Part shown: in pieces, positions 1 to 8,295 of the stretch
Position numbering within the stretch: the first letter of the stretch is position 1
How the letters are laid out: every line of letters begins with the position of its first letter
From: Vibrio diabolicus
GTDB taxonomy: Bacteria > Pseudomonadota > Gammaproteobacteria > Enterobacterales > Vibrionaceae
NCBI GenBank assembly: GCA_001048675.1
Contig: CCKK01000002.1
Span: 248,001 to 312,000, forward strand
Direction of reading: 5' to 3'
DNA length: 64,000 bases
Notes under the pieces: generated by a model
What the model was told of the DNA's origin: nothing
Databases searched by the model: none
What the model saw: the letters and a program-made list of their open reading frames with translations, nothing else
Translations under genes and position numbers: made by a program

Positions 1-237
1 ACGAAAGGCTTGGTCGGCTTCATCAATCGCTTGATAGAGTTGTTGCTGAGATAGCTTGGTAATGTAGCCGATGACCGTACCATCCGCTGGATTATCCACC
101 GGATGAAATTGGTCACCACTTACCCATTTGCCATTTACGTACGCTAAACCTCTCACCAAACGTACGTCTTTCATTATCGCCATCATGTCGTGCGAGGCTT
201 TTAATTCCTCAGCATGTAAGCTGTGCAGTGCTGTCAT
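1..237 (-). CDS. Aldehyde dehydrogenase, N-terminal part (DoeC/Ssd-like)
   Basis: The 79 N-terminal residues are present; the gene runs off the left edge. The segment KWVSGDQFHPVDNPADG is the typical N-terminal strand of NAD(P)-dependent aldehyde dehydrogenases of the succinate-semialdehyde type; the catalytic Cys and Glu lie outside the window. Known ectoine clusters carry such a dehydrogenase (DoeC in Halomonas, Ssd in Ruegeria) that oxidises aspartate semialdehyde to aspartate as the last step. It lies downstream of the DoeX-type regulator on the same strand after a 155-bp gap, so it may have its own promoter. The ectoine role is inferred from context only. Confidence 0.75.
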   Translation of the reverse strand, partial: MTALHSLHAEELKASHDMMAIMKDVRLVRGLAYVNGKWVSGDQFHPVDNPADGTVIGYITKLSQQQLYQAIDEADQAFR

Positions 238-392
238 GAGTCCTTCTCCCAGCGTCGTTGTCCATAGTTAAACTGTAATGGAGAAGTGACCGAAATAATT
301 TCTGATGCCGAGGTTTAAACCATCAAAACTTTCTTTTCCACACCGTTAGATATGGTGATTTTTCTGGTCGTCTTTTAAGCGTATTTTCCCTT

Positions 393-872
393 TTAGAACA
401 AGGCGTTTTGGTTCACTTCTAATGTGCCTGCATCACGTTTGATTGTTTTCGTCACGATGTAAGTAAAGTAGCGCTCAATGCTCACCTCTGACTCTAACCA
501 GTTGTCGATAAGCCGCTGATATTGGTCAATATCTTCCGACTGAATTTTGAGGATGTAATCGACACCGCCGCCTGTAGCATAACAATCAGTGACTTCTGGT
601 GAGTGTTGAACCAGTTGCTCGAAACGTTTGAACGCTTGGGCGCTGTGCTCTTTGAGCGTAACTTCAACCATGACCGATGTTCGTTTGAACAAAACATCGG
701 TATTTACTTTTGCCCCGTAGCCTTCAATGATGCCTGCTTCTTCCAGTTTTTTGACACGCTCCCAGCAAGGGCTCACGGATAGGTTAATGGCCTCGGCAAG
801 GTGAGATTTGGTAATACGGCCATTGTCATGAAGTATTTGTAGAATTTTTACGTCGTAGCGATCGAGGCGCAT
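393..872 (-). CDS. doeX: Lrp/AsnC-family regulator of the ectoine cluster (DoeX/AsnC-like)
   Basis: This 159-residue protein has the Lrp/AsnC layout: an N-terminal helix-turn-helix (about residues 3-60, with the motif SPCWERVKKLEEAGII) and a C-terminal ligand-sensing RAM domain (about 65-150, with TDCYATGGGVDYILKI). The start is backed by a good Shine-Dalgarno AGGGAGA 8 bases upstream. An AsnC-type gene named doeX or asnC is a standard member of ectoine degradation clusters, where it is thought to fine-tune the operon. It lies between the TRAP binding-protein gene and the aldehyde dehydrogenase on the same strand. Family is certain; the doeX identity follows from the neighbours. Confidence 0.88.
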   Translation of the reverse strand: MRLDRYDVKILQILHDNGRITKSHLAEAINLSVSPCWERVKKLEEAGIIEGYGAKVNTDVLFKRTSVMVEVTLKEHSAQAFKRFEQLVQHSPEVTDCYATGGGVDYILKIQSEDIDQYQRLIDNWLESEVSIERYFTYIVTKTIKRDAGTLEVNQNALF

Positions 873-936
873 AATTGGTCTCCCTGTAAAATACCAATCA
901 GTTCAGAATAGTTGATGACTGGTCAACCGCTATAAG

Positions 937-952
937 GTGGCCCGAAGGCCAC
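937..952 (-). other. UUCG-capped intercistronic hairpin
   Basis: On the minus strand GTGGCC-TTCG-GGCCAC forms a six-pair GC-rich stem with an exceptionally stable UUCG loop, 12 bases after the stop codon of the TRAP binding-protein gene. No U-tract follows on that strand, so it looks more like an mRNA-stabilising or processing hairpin than a full terminator. It could allow more binding-protein message than regulator message. On the plus strand it is followed by T5, but no plus-strand gene precedes it. Confidence 0.5.
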
Positions 953-963
953 TCCTTTTTCTG

Positions 964-1977
964 TTATTGATTGAACTCTTGTTCCAGTGAGCTCAGCACC
1001 GCTTTACCGCTGTCGCCTGTAAGCTCGATGTATTTGTCCCGCATTGGCATAGAGGCTTGTTTAAATGCTGCACGTTCGTCACTGTCGAGTTTGATCATCT
1101 GCATATCTGGTTTTGCTTGCTTAATTTGATCAAGACGTTTTTGGTTAAACTCATCCTGTTTTTCAAATATAAAGTCAGTCATACCAGCGATGACTTTATT
1201 GACCTGATCTTGGCGGTCTTGTGGGAGGGTTTCGAACCAGCTGTTGTTGGTAATGACAGTAGTAGTAAATTGTTGTTGTCCTGCCCAGATCATGTAGTCA
1301 TTCACTTCGTAGAACTTCATTTCTTCGATAGCAAAAACGGGGTTTACTTGACCATCGATCATTTTAAGTTGCAGAGCACCATAGACTTCTGAGTAGGGCA
1401 AAGGCGTAGGGTCGGCTCCAAACGATTTATAAGCCTCAACCAGCATTGGCGATGCCATCACGCGTATTTTGAAGTTATCAAAATCTTTTGGAGAACGAAT
1501 CTCACGGTTGGTCGTCCACACCATTTCACCTTCTGGATACATAGTGAGAAGTTTGAGGTTTTTCTGTTCTAGCTTTCCGCCGAGTGTGTCATAGATAGTA
1601 GGGCTTGAACTCAGCACTTTTTTATTCACATCATTGTCTTGCGACAAAAGGTAAGGGATGGAGAAAACCTGCATTTCGGGCACGAATGAACCAAAAATAC
1701 CTGGCGATGCGTTGGTAAATTGGATAATACCGTTCGCAGTAAGCTCGGTAAGATCTTCTGACTGACCCAATGTACCGTATGGATAGACTTCCACTGTGAC
1801 GTCGCCATCGGTTGCATTTTCGATGCGCTTTTTAAACTCTTGCGCATAAGCATCTTGCACCGAGCCTTTGACTTCTTCTAGAGCGAATTTCCACGTCTCT
1901 GCATAAACATTGCTGGTGGCAAAGCTGGCAGCGATCAGTACGGCACTCGTTAGGTAGCTGTGTTTCATCGGATTCAT
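964..1977 (-). CDS. TRAP transporter solute-binding protein (DctP/UehA type)
   Basis: The 337-residue periplasmic protein starts with a Sec signal peptide (hydrophobic stretch to about residue 26, ending SNVYA-E) and has DctP-family hallmarks: EEVKGSVQDAYAQEFKKRI near the mature N terminus, and the ligand-gating region RVMASPMLVEAYKSFGADPTP followed by EVYGALQLKMIDGQVNP. The Shine-Dalgarno AAGGAAG supports the first Met, although Met4 is also possible. In this family the protein hands substrate to a DctQ/DctM membrane pair; the only such pair here is at 6400-8231, on the other side of the regulator. With doeA/doeB as neighbours the ligand is probably ectoine or hydroxyectoine. Separation from its membrane subunits is unusual. 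Confidence 0.9.
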   Translation of the reverse strand: MNPMKHSYLTSAVLIAASFATSNVYAETWKFALEEVKGSVQDAYAQEFKKRIENATDGDVTVEVYPYGTLGQSEDLTELTANGIIQFTNASPGIFGSFVPEMQVFSIPYLLSQDNDVNKKVLSSSPTIYDTLGGKLEQKNLKLLTMYPEGEMVWTTNREIRSPKDFDNFKIRVMASPMLVEAYKSFGADPTPLPYSEVYGALQLKMIDGQVNPVFAIEEMKFYEVNDYMIWAGQQQFTTTVITNNSWFETLPQDRQDQVNKVIAGMTDFIFEKQDEFNQKRLDQIKQAKPDMQMIKLDSDERAAFKQASMPMRDKYIELTGDSGKAVLSSLEQEFNQ

Positions 1978-2054
1978 CCATTTCTTCCTTAATCAGTTTG
2001 TGAGTCAATTCACCAACGGCAGGTGATACACCAGACCCGATGTTGTGTCGTGTT

Positions 2055-2302
2055 TAGGGCGTGTTGACCTTTCGAGCTGATTTTTGCAGCGATTTGTGGG
2101 TGGCCTGCATAAAAAGCCGATAACGCAGTAGAAATGAACCACAAAGGCTGCCCGAAGGGTTCGAGCTAGGCGCCCCCGCAAAAATCGTTTTATGCTTTGC
2201 TGAAGACCATTTGCTTAGAATGACTAGGCTGCATAGTCTTCGCCGCGCCTAAAACTATTTTACCTCGAACAAAATTTAACCGCGAAAGGTCAATACGCCC
2301 TA
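2055..2302. mobile_element. MITE-like element with 20-bp terminal inverted repeats
   Basis: The ends are tagggcgtgttgacctttcg (2055-2074) and the inverse of tagggcgtattgacctttcg (2283-2302), matching at 19 of 20 positions. The 248-bp interior has no credible gene, so this is a non-autonomous element of MITE type. It fills nearly the whole gap between doeB and the binding-protein gene and ends 7 bases before the doeB stop codon. Each end begins with TA, which would fit a TA target duplication, but this cannot be decided from one copy. I recall similar ends as abundant in Vibrio genomes; that is memory, not a search. Confidence 0.75.
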
Positions 2303-2309
2303 GTAAGAG

Positions 2310-3317
2310 TTAGTTTAATTCGCCACAGTCTTCGGCAATTACGGCGACCGTGTCACCAATGTTGACCATGGCAGGGAAACGACGTGCAGCAAAAATCCCA
2401 CTGCGCTGCGCTTTGTATTCGATTGGGTCGCTCCCTGTACGCTCGGTTGAATAGATTCTTGCCAGTACATCGTCTTGTTTGATGGTATCGCCAAGCTCAA
2501 ATAAGTATTCGGTGATACCGTTGTGCTGGCTTTGCACGTAGCAACTTGCATCGGGCATATCAAGCAACCTAGTTGGCAGGGTTGGTTTTTCGTAATCACC
2601 TGATAAGTTGCCCGAAAAACGCAAGAAGTTACGAATACCACGGTCGGCATAAGCGATGGTTTCTGGAGTGCTGGTTCCGCCACCTCTGAGCTCTGTGGTG
2701 ACGAAAATTTTGCCTTGAGATTCCACTGCGGTGTCGTACAGGCTGGTGGCGTCCATTTCGAGCAAGATCATGGTGTAAGGTGCGCCAAACAGCTTTGCAC
2801 CTAAGATGCATGCTTCTTCTTGATCGAGGTTGTCGAGGCGATGGGCTGCGGCGAAAGGCACGATGTCTAACGTTTTACCACCTGAATGAATGTCTAACGC
2901 AAAATCGCACATGGGTACTAAGTAACGAGTAAAGTAATCCGCGATTTTTTCGGTCACTGAGCCTACAGGGTTTCCGGGAAAGCTGCGATTTAAATTCCCT
3001 TTATCGATAGACGATGTGCGCGAGGCATTTTGTACCGCAGGTAAGTTCATCATTGGCACAATAATGACGCGACCTTGTATTTGCTCTGCTTGCAGCGAGT
3101 TTGCCAATTTTAGCAGGCTGGTGATGCCTTCGTATTCATCACCGTGATTACCGCCAGTAAGCAGCGCCGTTGGCCCGTGACCATTTTTTATCACGGTGAT
3201 AGGTATCATGATGCTTCCCCAAGCGGAGTCATCATGGGAATAGGGCAGCGCTAAAAAGCCGTGCTGCACGCCTTCTCGGTCAAAGTCTACGGTGGCTGTG
3301 ATCGAGCTCTTTTGCAT
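2310..3317 (-). CDS. doeB: N-acetyl-L-2,4-diaminobutyrate deacetylase DoeB (EutE)
   Basis: This 335-residue protein belongs to the succinylglutamate desuccinylase/aspartoacylase zinc hydrolases. Visible zinc-site motifs are GGNHGDEYEG (His and Glu ligands, about residue 57) and DIHSGG (second His ligand, about 143); the conserved RSFPGNP follows the substrate-binding arginine region. DoeB removes the acetyl group from N-alpha-acetyl-diaminobutyrate made by DoeA, giving L-2,4-diaminobutyrate. It is cytoplasmic and lies 54 bases downstream of doeA, so the two are probably co-transcribed. The call rests on family motifs plus the adjacent, very clear DoeA. Confidence 0.92.
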   Translation of the reverse strand: MQKSSITATVDFDREGVQHGFLALPYSHDDSAWGSIMIPITVIKNGHGPTALLTGGNHGDEYEGITSLLKLANSLQAEQIQGRVIIVPMMNLPAVQNASRTSSIDKGNLNRSFPGNPVGSVTEKIADYFTRYLVPMCDFALDIHSGGKTLDIVPFAAAHRLDNLDQEEACILGAKLFGAPYTMILLEMDATSLYDTAVESQGKIFVTTELRGGGTSTPETIAYADRGIRNFLRFSGNLSGDYEKPTLPTRLLDMPDASCYVQSQHNGITEYLFELGDTIKQDDVLARIYSTERTGSDPIEYKAQRSGIFAARRFPAMVNIGDTVAVIAEDCGELN

Positions 3318-3371
3318 ATCGAGTCCTTTTTGTTCTTAAGCCCAGTTCAACAGAACTTACGGTTTGAAAAG

Positions 3372-4559
3372 TTAGTGTTTAACAAATAAGTGGCGTGGGA
3401 AATCACACAGTGTTTTTGCACCATCACGGGTGATCACAATGCTTTCGGTGGTTTCTAACCCCCAATCTTCAAACCATAGCCCCGGCATAAAGTGGAATGT
3501 CATGCCTTCTTTTAATACGGTTTTATCGGTGTCTCGCAAGCTCATGGTTCGTTCGCCCCAGTCAGGAGGGTAGCTCAGACCAATTGGGTAACCACAGCGG
3601 GCGCCTTCACGTGAGAATCCTGCTTTATCCAGAACTTGGTTCAATGCGTTGGCGATGTCGGCGCAAGTATTGCCTGGTCTTGCGACTTCTAAGCCTGCTT
3701 CGAGACCTAAAGTTAATGCTTCATCTGCACGTTTGAATTTGTCGTCTGGTTCCCCAAGAAAAATAGTGCGAGAGAGTGGGCAATGGTAACGGCGATGCGC
3801 CCCAGCGATTTCGAAAAAAGTACCTTCGCCTTTTTTGAAAGGCCTATCGTCCCACGTTAGGTGAGGTGCAGAAGCATCAGAACCAGATGGTAAAAGCGGT
3901 ACGATCGCGGTGTAATCGCCAAAGTGATCTTCATGCCCAAGTACTGCTTGGCGGTTAATCTCGGCGACAAGGTGATGTTTCGGCAATCCTGGCTCGATCA
4001 TATCGAACGCGACACGATGCATGTTTTCAACAATGCGAGCTGCGCGGTACATATAAGCCAGTTCTTGATCAGATTTAACGGCGCGACACCAATTGACTAG
4101 CCCGGTTGCATCGAGAAGTTGAGCATTCGGTAAGTGCGTGGTGAGTGACTCGTAAGCGGTGGCACTAAAGTAATAGTTATCTTTTTCCACACCGATACGG
4201 CCGCGATCCCAAAGACGCGGGGCGAGTACCGCTTCTACCAAAAAATCCATTGGGTGTAATGGTGGATTCATTACATAATGGTCTGGGTAGTAAGTGATAT
4301 TTTCTGCCGACATATACGCAGTTCTGTATGCCCCATTGGCATCTTGGCAGCGCCCAAACCAAACAGGCTCGCCAGATGATCCTACAACGACACATTGTGG
4401 GACATAAAAAGACCAACCGTCATAACCTGTCAGCCATGCCATGTTAGAAGGGTCGTGAATGATAAGGACATCCAACTCTCGTTCTTCCATCGACTGCCGA
4501 ACTTTTGTTAATCGGTCCTGGAATTCATCCAGTGTAAAATGCAAAGCAACGCCTCTCAT
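3372..4559 (-). CDS. doeA: Ectoine hydrolase DoeA (EutD)
   Basis: This 395-residue protein has the creatinase/aminopeptidase-P (M24) fold and carries segments I recognise from Halomonas DoeA: DPSNMAWLTGYDGWSFYV, ITYYPDHYVMNP, LVNWCRAVKS, APHLTWDDRPF and CGYPIGLSYPPDWGERTMSL. DoeA opens the ectoine ring to N-acetyl-diaminobutyrate, the first committed step. The metal ligands of true M24 peptidases are only partly kept, as is usual in this subfamily. A strong Shine-Dalgarno AAGGAG precedes the start. It is the first gene of the minus-strand arm and diverges from the EnuR-like regulator across a 273-bp control region. Confidence 0.95.
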   Translation of the reverse strand: MRGVALHFTLDEFQDRLTKVRQSMEERELDVLIIHDPSNMAWLTGYDGWSFYVPQCVVVGSSGEPVWFGRCQDANGAYRTAYMSAENITYYPDHYVMNPPLHPMDFLVEAVLAPRLWDRGRIGVEKDNYYFSATAYESLTTHLPNAQLLDATGLVNWCRAVKSDQELAYMYRAARIVENMHRVAFDMIEPGLPKHHLVAEINRQAVLGHEDHFGDYTAIVPLLPSGSDASAPHLTWDDRPFKKGEGTFFEIAGAHRRYHCPLSRTIFLGEPDDKFKRADEALTLGLEAGLEVARPGNTCADIANALNQVLDKAGFSREGARCGYPIGLSYPPDWGERTMSLRDTDKTVLKEGMTFHFMPGLWFEDWGLETTESIVITRDGAKTLCDFPRHLFVKH

Positions 4560-4832
4560 ATTTTCTCCTTGTTAAAAATCCGACGCCTTATGGGCCTTCG
4601 GAGACGTTGAGGTATTTCTACCTTCCACCAGGTCAGCCAGACCTGCGTTTAAAAACTATTGCAACTCACCACTGCGGCTGGGTTTGGATTAAACGATGCC
4701 ATTTAACATGTTTGTTGAATCTATATTTCTCATGTCAATCATTACAATTGTGGCTCATTTTTGTGCATTACACCGCATTTGATGGCTAAAAACTCGCCAT
4801 TTGTTAAATTGAAGTTACAATGAGCATTAAAA
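4560..4832. promoter_or_regulatory. Divergent control region doeA / enuR-like
   Basis: The 273-bp AT-rich gap must contain promoters for both arms. CATTACA occurs at 4740-4746 and again at 4766-4772, 26 bp apart, and a related GTTACAAT lies at 4814-4821. ATGGC/GCCAT arms with a 9-base spacer lie at 4782-4800. MocR-type regulators often bind spaced direct or inverted repeats, so these are operator candidates for the adjacent EnuR-like protein. No gene is visible. The site assignment is inference. Confidence 0.4.
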
Positions 4833-6266
4833 ATGAATCAATTAAAATATTGTGTCATGACAATTTCTTTGAACCCGATCATTCGCCCAGGCACCGCTAA
4901 GTACATCTCCATTGGCAATTATCTTGTCGAATGTGTCCGCAGTGGTTACCTAAAACCCGGTACTCGACTACCCACACATCGTGAGTTTGCGGAGCAAATT
5001 GGCGTGAGCGTACAAACCGTCAGCCATGCATATGGTTATGCAGAGAAAAAAGGTGCGCTCGAGTCTTGGGTGGGAAACGGTACGTTTGTAAAATCAGGCT
5101 TTGTGGATGAAAGCACGGACACGGAGTTCATGCTGACGCAAGAGATGAAAGAAACGCCGGATGAAATTGATATGTCGATCGCTCATCCGGTAGTAACCGA
5201 TCGCCACATTACGCTTTTTAATCAGGCGTTAATGGAAATTGCTGGGCAAACAAACAATCGCAGTTTGATCAGTAAAGCAAAGCCAGTAACAGGTCAGCCT
5301 CATCATATTGAGTCCGGAGCGCGATTTCTCAGTAGCCAAGGGTTAGACGTTGGTACCGATCAAATATTACTCACAAATGGTGCATGCCATGGCTTGACCT
5401 TGGCTTTAAGCACCGTTGTTGAACACGGTGATTTAGTCGCTTGTGGCCACTTAGTCGATCATGGCTTGATCTCTCGCTCGAGAATGCTTGGATTTAAGTT
5501 ACAGCCGCTTGAGATGGATGAGTTTGGTATCACGCCGGATGCATTTGAATGGGCATGTAAACACAAACCAATCAAGGCGCTGTGTTGCACACCGAGCATG
5601 GCCAATCCGAATAGTGCGCATATGGACATTTCGCGCCGAGAGGCGATAGCAAATATTGCGAAACAGTATGAGATCTACGTGATTGAAGATGACGTGTATG
5701 GGGCACTAGAGCCCAATCGTGTCCCACCTCTCGCCGCACTGTTACCCGAGCAGGCTTTTTATGTCACCAGTTTAACCAAAGTCGTAGCGCCAGGTATGCG
5801 TACGGGCTATTTAACGGTCCCACGTCATTTTTTGCAGCATGCGATTGGCCGTTTAGCAGCGACGAGTTGGTCTGCGACCCCGTTACCGTTTGAAGTCGCT
5901 CATTTGTGGATCGAGAACGGTACATTAAATCGACTTGTTCGATTTCAAGTCAATGAATTTGCCAAGCGCCAGCGAATAGCAAAAGCTACCTTAGAAGGGC
6001 ATGTTTATAGCTCACACCCGAATGGTCAGCACATTTGGTTGAGGTTACCTGAGCAGTGGAGCAGTGATGATCTGGTCGCTTCGGCTAAGCGTTCTGGGGT
6101 GCAGATCACGGGGTATAAACCTTTTGTTCTCGATACTAATCAGCCAATGCCTTACGTGCGAATCAGTTTGGGAGCAGAGACTAATCGAGGCTACATCAAG
6201 CATGGGTTGTCTGTGATTGCAGAAATTCTCGATACAAACCCTCCAACCTCTCACTTTTTGGTCTGA
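4833..6266 (+). CDS. enuR: MocR/GntR-type PLP-dependent regulator, EnuR-like
   Basis: The 477-residue protein fuses an N-terminal GntR winged helix (about residues 25-90, motif RLPTHREFAEQIGVSVQTVS) to a class-I aminotransferase-like domain (about 110-470). The PLP-binding lysine is visible in TSLTKVVAPGMRTGYL (Lys316 counted from 4833). EnuR of Ruegeria senses diaminobutyrate-type ectoine metabolites through this PLP domain and represses uptake and catabolic genes. It sits between the two arms and heads the strand that carries the TRAP membrane genes. The start is uncertain: neither the ATG at 4833 nor the in-frame ATG at 4857 has a clear Shine-Dalgarno. Confidence 0.87.
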   Translation: MNQLKYCVMTISLNPIIRPGTAKYISIGNYLVECVRSGYLKPGTRLPTHREFAEQIGVSVQTVSHAYGYAEKKGALESWVGNGTFVKSGFVDESTDTEFMLTQEMKETPDEIDMSIAHPVVTDRHITLFNQALMEIAGQTNNRSLISKAKPVTGQPHHIESGARFLSSQGLDVGTDQILLTNGACHGLTLALSTVVEHGDLVACGHLVDHGLISRSRMLGFKLQPLEMDEFGITPDAFEWACKHKPIKALCCTPSMANPNSAHMDISRREAIANIAKQYEIYVIEDDVYGALEPNRVPPLAALLPEQAFYVTSLTKVVAPGMRTGYLTVPRHFLQHAIGRLAATSWSATPLPFEVAHLWIENGTLNRLVRFQVNEFAKRQRIAKATLEGHVYSSHPNGQHIWLRLPEQWSSDDLVASAKRSGVQITGYKPFVLDTNQPMPYVRISLGAETNRGYIKHGLSVIAEILDTNPPTSHFLV

Positions 6267-6399
6267 GCAGTATGCTCTGACCTAATTTTTTCTGCGAAAG
6301 CGCCAAGTTCAGAAAATCTTTCTTATTCACCTGATTGACTTGATTGTCATGAAAAAGATAACGTTTCATTAACATTTTTGTTGATCAGGAGCAGCGCGG

Positions 6400-6957
6400 A
6401 TGAAAGGGATTTTTCAGTGGCTAGATAAATATATACAGAAAGCGGAGGCGGCACTGCTCATTGGCTCGGTGCTTCTTATTGCGTTGAACTCAATTGCTAA
6501 CGTGTTAGGGCGCTACCTCTTTAGCCAAAGCATCTACTTTTCGGAAGAACTCAATTATTTCCTCATTATCGCCGTCACGTTTATTGGTTGCAGTTATGCT
6601 GCCCGCCAATCTCGCCATATCCGTATGACGGCATTTACCGATATGCTTCCAAAGCGTATACAAACTTTAGCCAACGGCATTATTTATTTACTCACCGCCG
6701 CATTGGTGGCGGTGCTAACTTGGTATTCGTGGCAATACATTGGCAAGGTGAGCCAAATGGGGCGTCTTTCTCCTGCAATGCAAGTTCCTTTGAGTTGGGT
6801 GTACTTAATCGTACCGATTGGCCTTTTCTTTAGCACGGTTCAGTTCGCGCGTGTGGGTAGTCGCCATATCAAACGTTTCATAATTCTGACAAAGCTTTCA
6901 CGCTCATCTCGACCAGATGGCATCGGCTCTGCCACTAAGCAGGAGAAAGCGCTATGA
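6400..6957 (+). CDS. TRAP transporter small membrane subunit (DctQ/UehB type)
   Basis: This 185-residue protein has four hydrophobic segments and the DctQ signature FSQSIYFSEELNYFLIIAVT followed by IGCSYAARQSRHIRM. DctQ is the small inner-membrane subunit that pairs with DctM. The Shine-Dalgarno AGGAG lies 9 bases upstream. The stop codon overlaps the next start by four bases (ATGA), so translation is coupled to the large subunit. It follows the EnuR-like gene by 133 bp and presumably works with the binding protein at 964-1977. Confidence 0.9.
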   Translation: MKGIFQWLDKYIQKAEAALLIGSVLLIALNSIANVLGRYLFSQSIYFSEELNYFLIIAVTFIGCSYAARQSRHIRMTAFTDMLPKRIQTLANGIIYLLTAALVAVLTWYSWQYIGKVSQMGRLSPAMQVPLSWVYLIVPIGLFFSTVQFARVGSRHIKRFIILTKLSRSSRPDGIGSATKQEKAL

Positions 6958-8231
6958 CGACCGCTCTTGTAGCAACGATGATCACGTTGTTGGCTTTTGG
7001 ATTTCCGATGTTGGTACCGCTATTAGCGGCGACCATGTTGGGATTTATTGTTTTTCTTGGTCTGGGGCCAGATTTTATGATCCAGCAAATGCTTGCTGGC
7101 ATCAAACCCGCTGCGTTGATCGCAGTACCGATGTTTATTCTCGCGGCAGAAATTATTACCCGAGGCGTGGCAGCAACGCGCTTGCTAGATGTCGCAATGG
7201 CGTTTGTTGGGCACGTTCGTGGCGGTCTGGCGATCACCTCATCGCTTAGCTGTGCGATGTTTGGTGCGGTATCTGGGTCTACACAAGCCACCGTTGTTTC
7301 TGTTGGCTCTATTATGCGACCGAAAATGTTGGAGTATGGTTACAAAGACAGCTTTGCTCTGGCTTTGATTATTAACGCCTCTGACTTAGCGCTCCTTATT
7401 CCACCGAGTATCGGTATGATCATCTATGGTGTGGTGTCTGGAACATCGGTTGCTGAGCTGTTTATTGCTGGTATTGGACCGGCGATCGTGATTTTATTGA
7501 TGTTTTCTGCCTACTGTTATTTTTATGCAGGCAAAAGCTCTGTAGAAAATGCCCCGCGAGCCAGCTGGAAAGAGCGTTGGACCACAATACGTAAAGCGGT
7601 TTTACCATTTGGTTTTCCGATCATTACTGTTGGCGGTATTTATGCTGGAGTATTTAGCCCTACCGAAGCGGCGTCGGTTTCGGTGTTGTACGCTGTGTTA
7701 TTAGAAATGGTTATCTTCCGTAAAGTGAAATGGAAGGAGCTTGGCGAAATCGCGCTTTCTACGGGCATGGTTACCGCGGTGGTATTTATCTTAGTCGCAG
7801 CAGGGGCTGCTTTTTCTTGGGTAATTTCATTTGCCCAGATCCCGCAAGAATTGTTGGGTATGATCGGGATTAATGATCTTTCGCAGACCGAGTTACTGGT
7901 CGTTATTTCAATTGCGTTCTTTATTGGTTGTATGTTCGTTGATCCAATCGTAGTGATGCTGATTTTGATCCCTATATTTGCACCTGTGATTAAGTCCTCT
8001 GGCATTGACCCAGTACTGGTCGGCACCATCGTGACCTTGCAAGCAGCGATAGGTTCTGCAACGCCGCCATTCGGTTGTGATATTTTTACCGCGATTGCCG
8101 TGTTTAAACGTCCTTATGTGGAAGTGATTCGCGGCACGCCACCGTTTGTGTTCATCTTGCTTTTGGTCTCTGTGATGCTGATTTTCTTCCCTTCGATTTC
8201 ACTTTTCTTACGTGATTTAGCGTTTCGATAG
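6954..8231 (+). CDS. TRAP transporter large permease (DctM/UehC type)
   Basis: This 425-residue, strongly hydrophobic protein (about 12 membrane segments) shows DctM-family motifs: MLAGIKPAALIAVPMFILAA near residue 45, GAVSGSTQATVVSVGSIMRP near 105 and ALIINASDLALLIPPSI near 140. It forms the sodium-coupled translocation channel together with DctQ. It overlaps dctQ by 4 bp and is followed by a short hairpin terminator. Substrate is inferred as ectoine or hydroxyectoine from the gene neighbourhood; the sequence alone does not prove it. Confidence 0.92.
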   Translation: MTTALVATMITLLAFGFPMLVPLLAATMLGFIVFLGLGPDFMIQQMLAGIKPAALIAVPMFILAAEIITRGVAATRLLDVAMAFVGHVRGGLAITSSLSCAMFGAVSGSTQATVVSVGSIMRPKMLEYGYKDSFALALIINASDLALLIPPSIGMIIYGVVSGTSVAELFIAGIGPAIVILLMFSAYCYFYAGKSSVENAPRASWKERWTTIRKAVLPFGFPIITVGGIYAGVFSPTEAASVSVLYAVLLEMVIFRKVKWKELGEIALSTGMVTAVVFILVAAGAAFSWVISFAQIPQELLGMIGINDLSQTELLVVISIAFFIGCMFVDPIVVMLILIPIFAPVIKSSGIDPVLVGTIVTLQAAIGSATPPFGCDIFTAIAVFKRPYVEVIRGTPPFVFILLLVSVMLIFFPSISLFLRDLAFR

Positions 8232-8249
8232 TATCGACTAAACGCTCAA

Positions 8250-8275
8250 AGTCGCTGAATATCGGCGGCTTTTTA
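8250..8275 (+). terminator. Rho-independent terminator after the TRAP permease
   Basis: Arms AAGTCGC (8250-8256) and GCGGCTT (8266-8272) pair with one G-T wobble across a 9-base loop and run into T5. It closes the plus-strand ectoine arm just before the convergent AraC gene. Confidence 0.6.
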
Positions 8276-8295
8276 ATCTATGCTCTCAAGCTGGT

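Noticed and set aside
4607..4789. 60-codon plus-strand frame in the doeA/enuR gap
   Set aside because: It would fill the divergent control region, has no Shine-Dalgarno and no protein-like pattern.
6935..8029. Long open frames antisense to the TRAP large permease (6935-7291 and 7640-8029)
   Set aside because: They lie wholly inside a strongly conserved DctM gene, have no ribosome-binding site, and their composition follows from the hydrophobic codons on the other strand.
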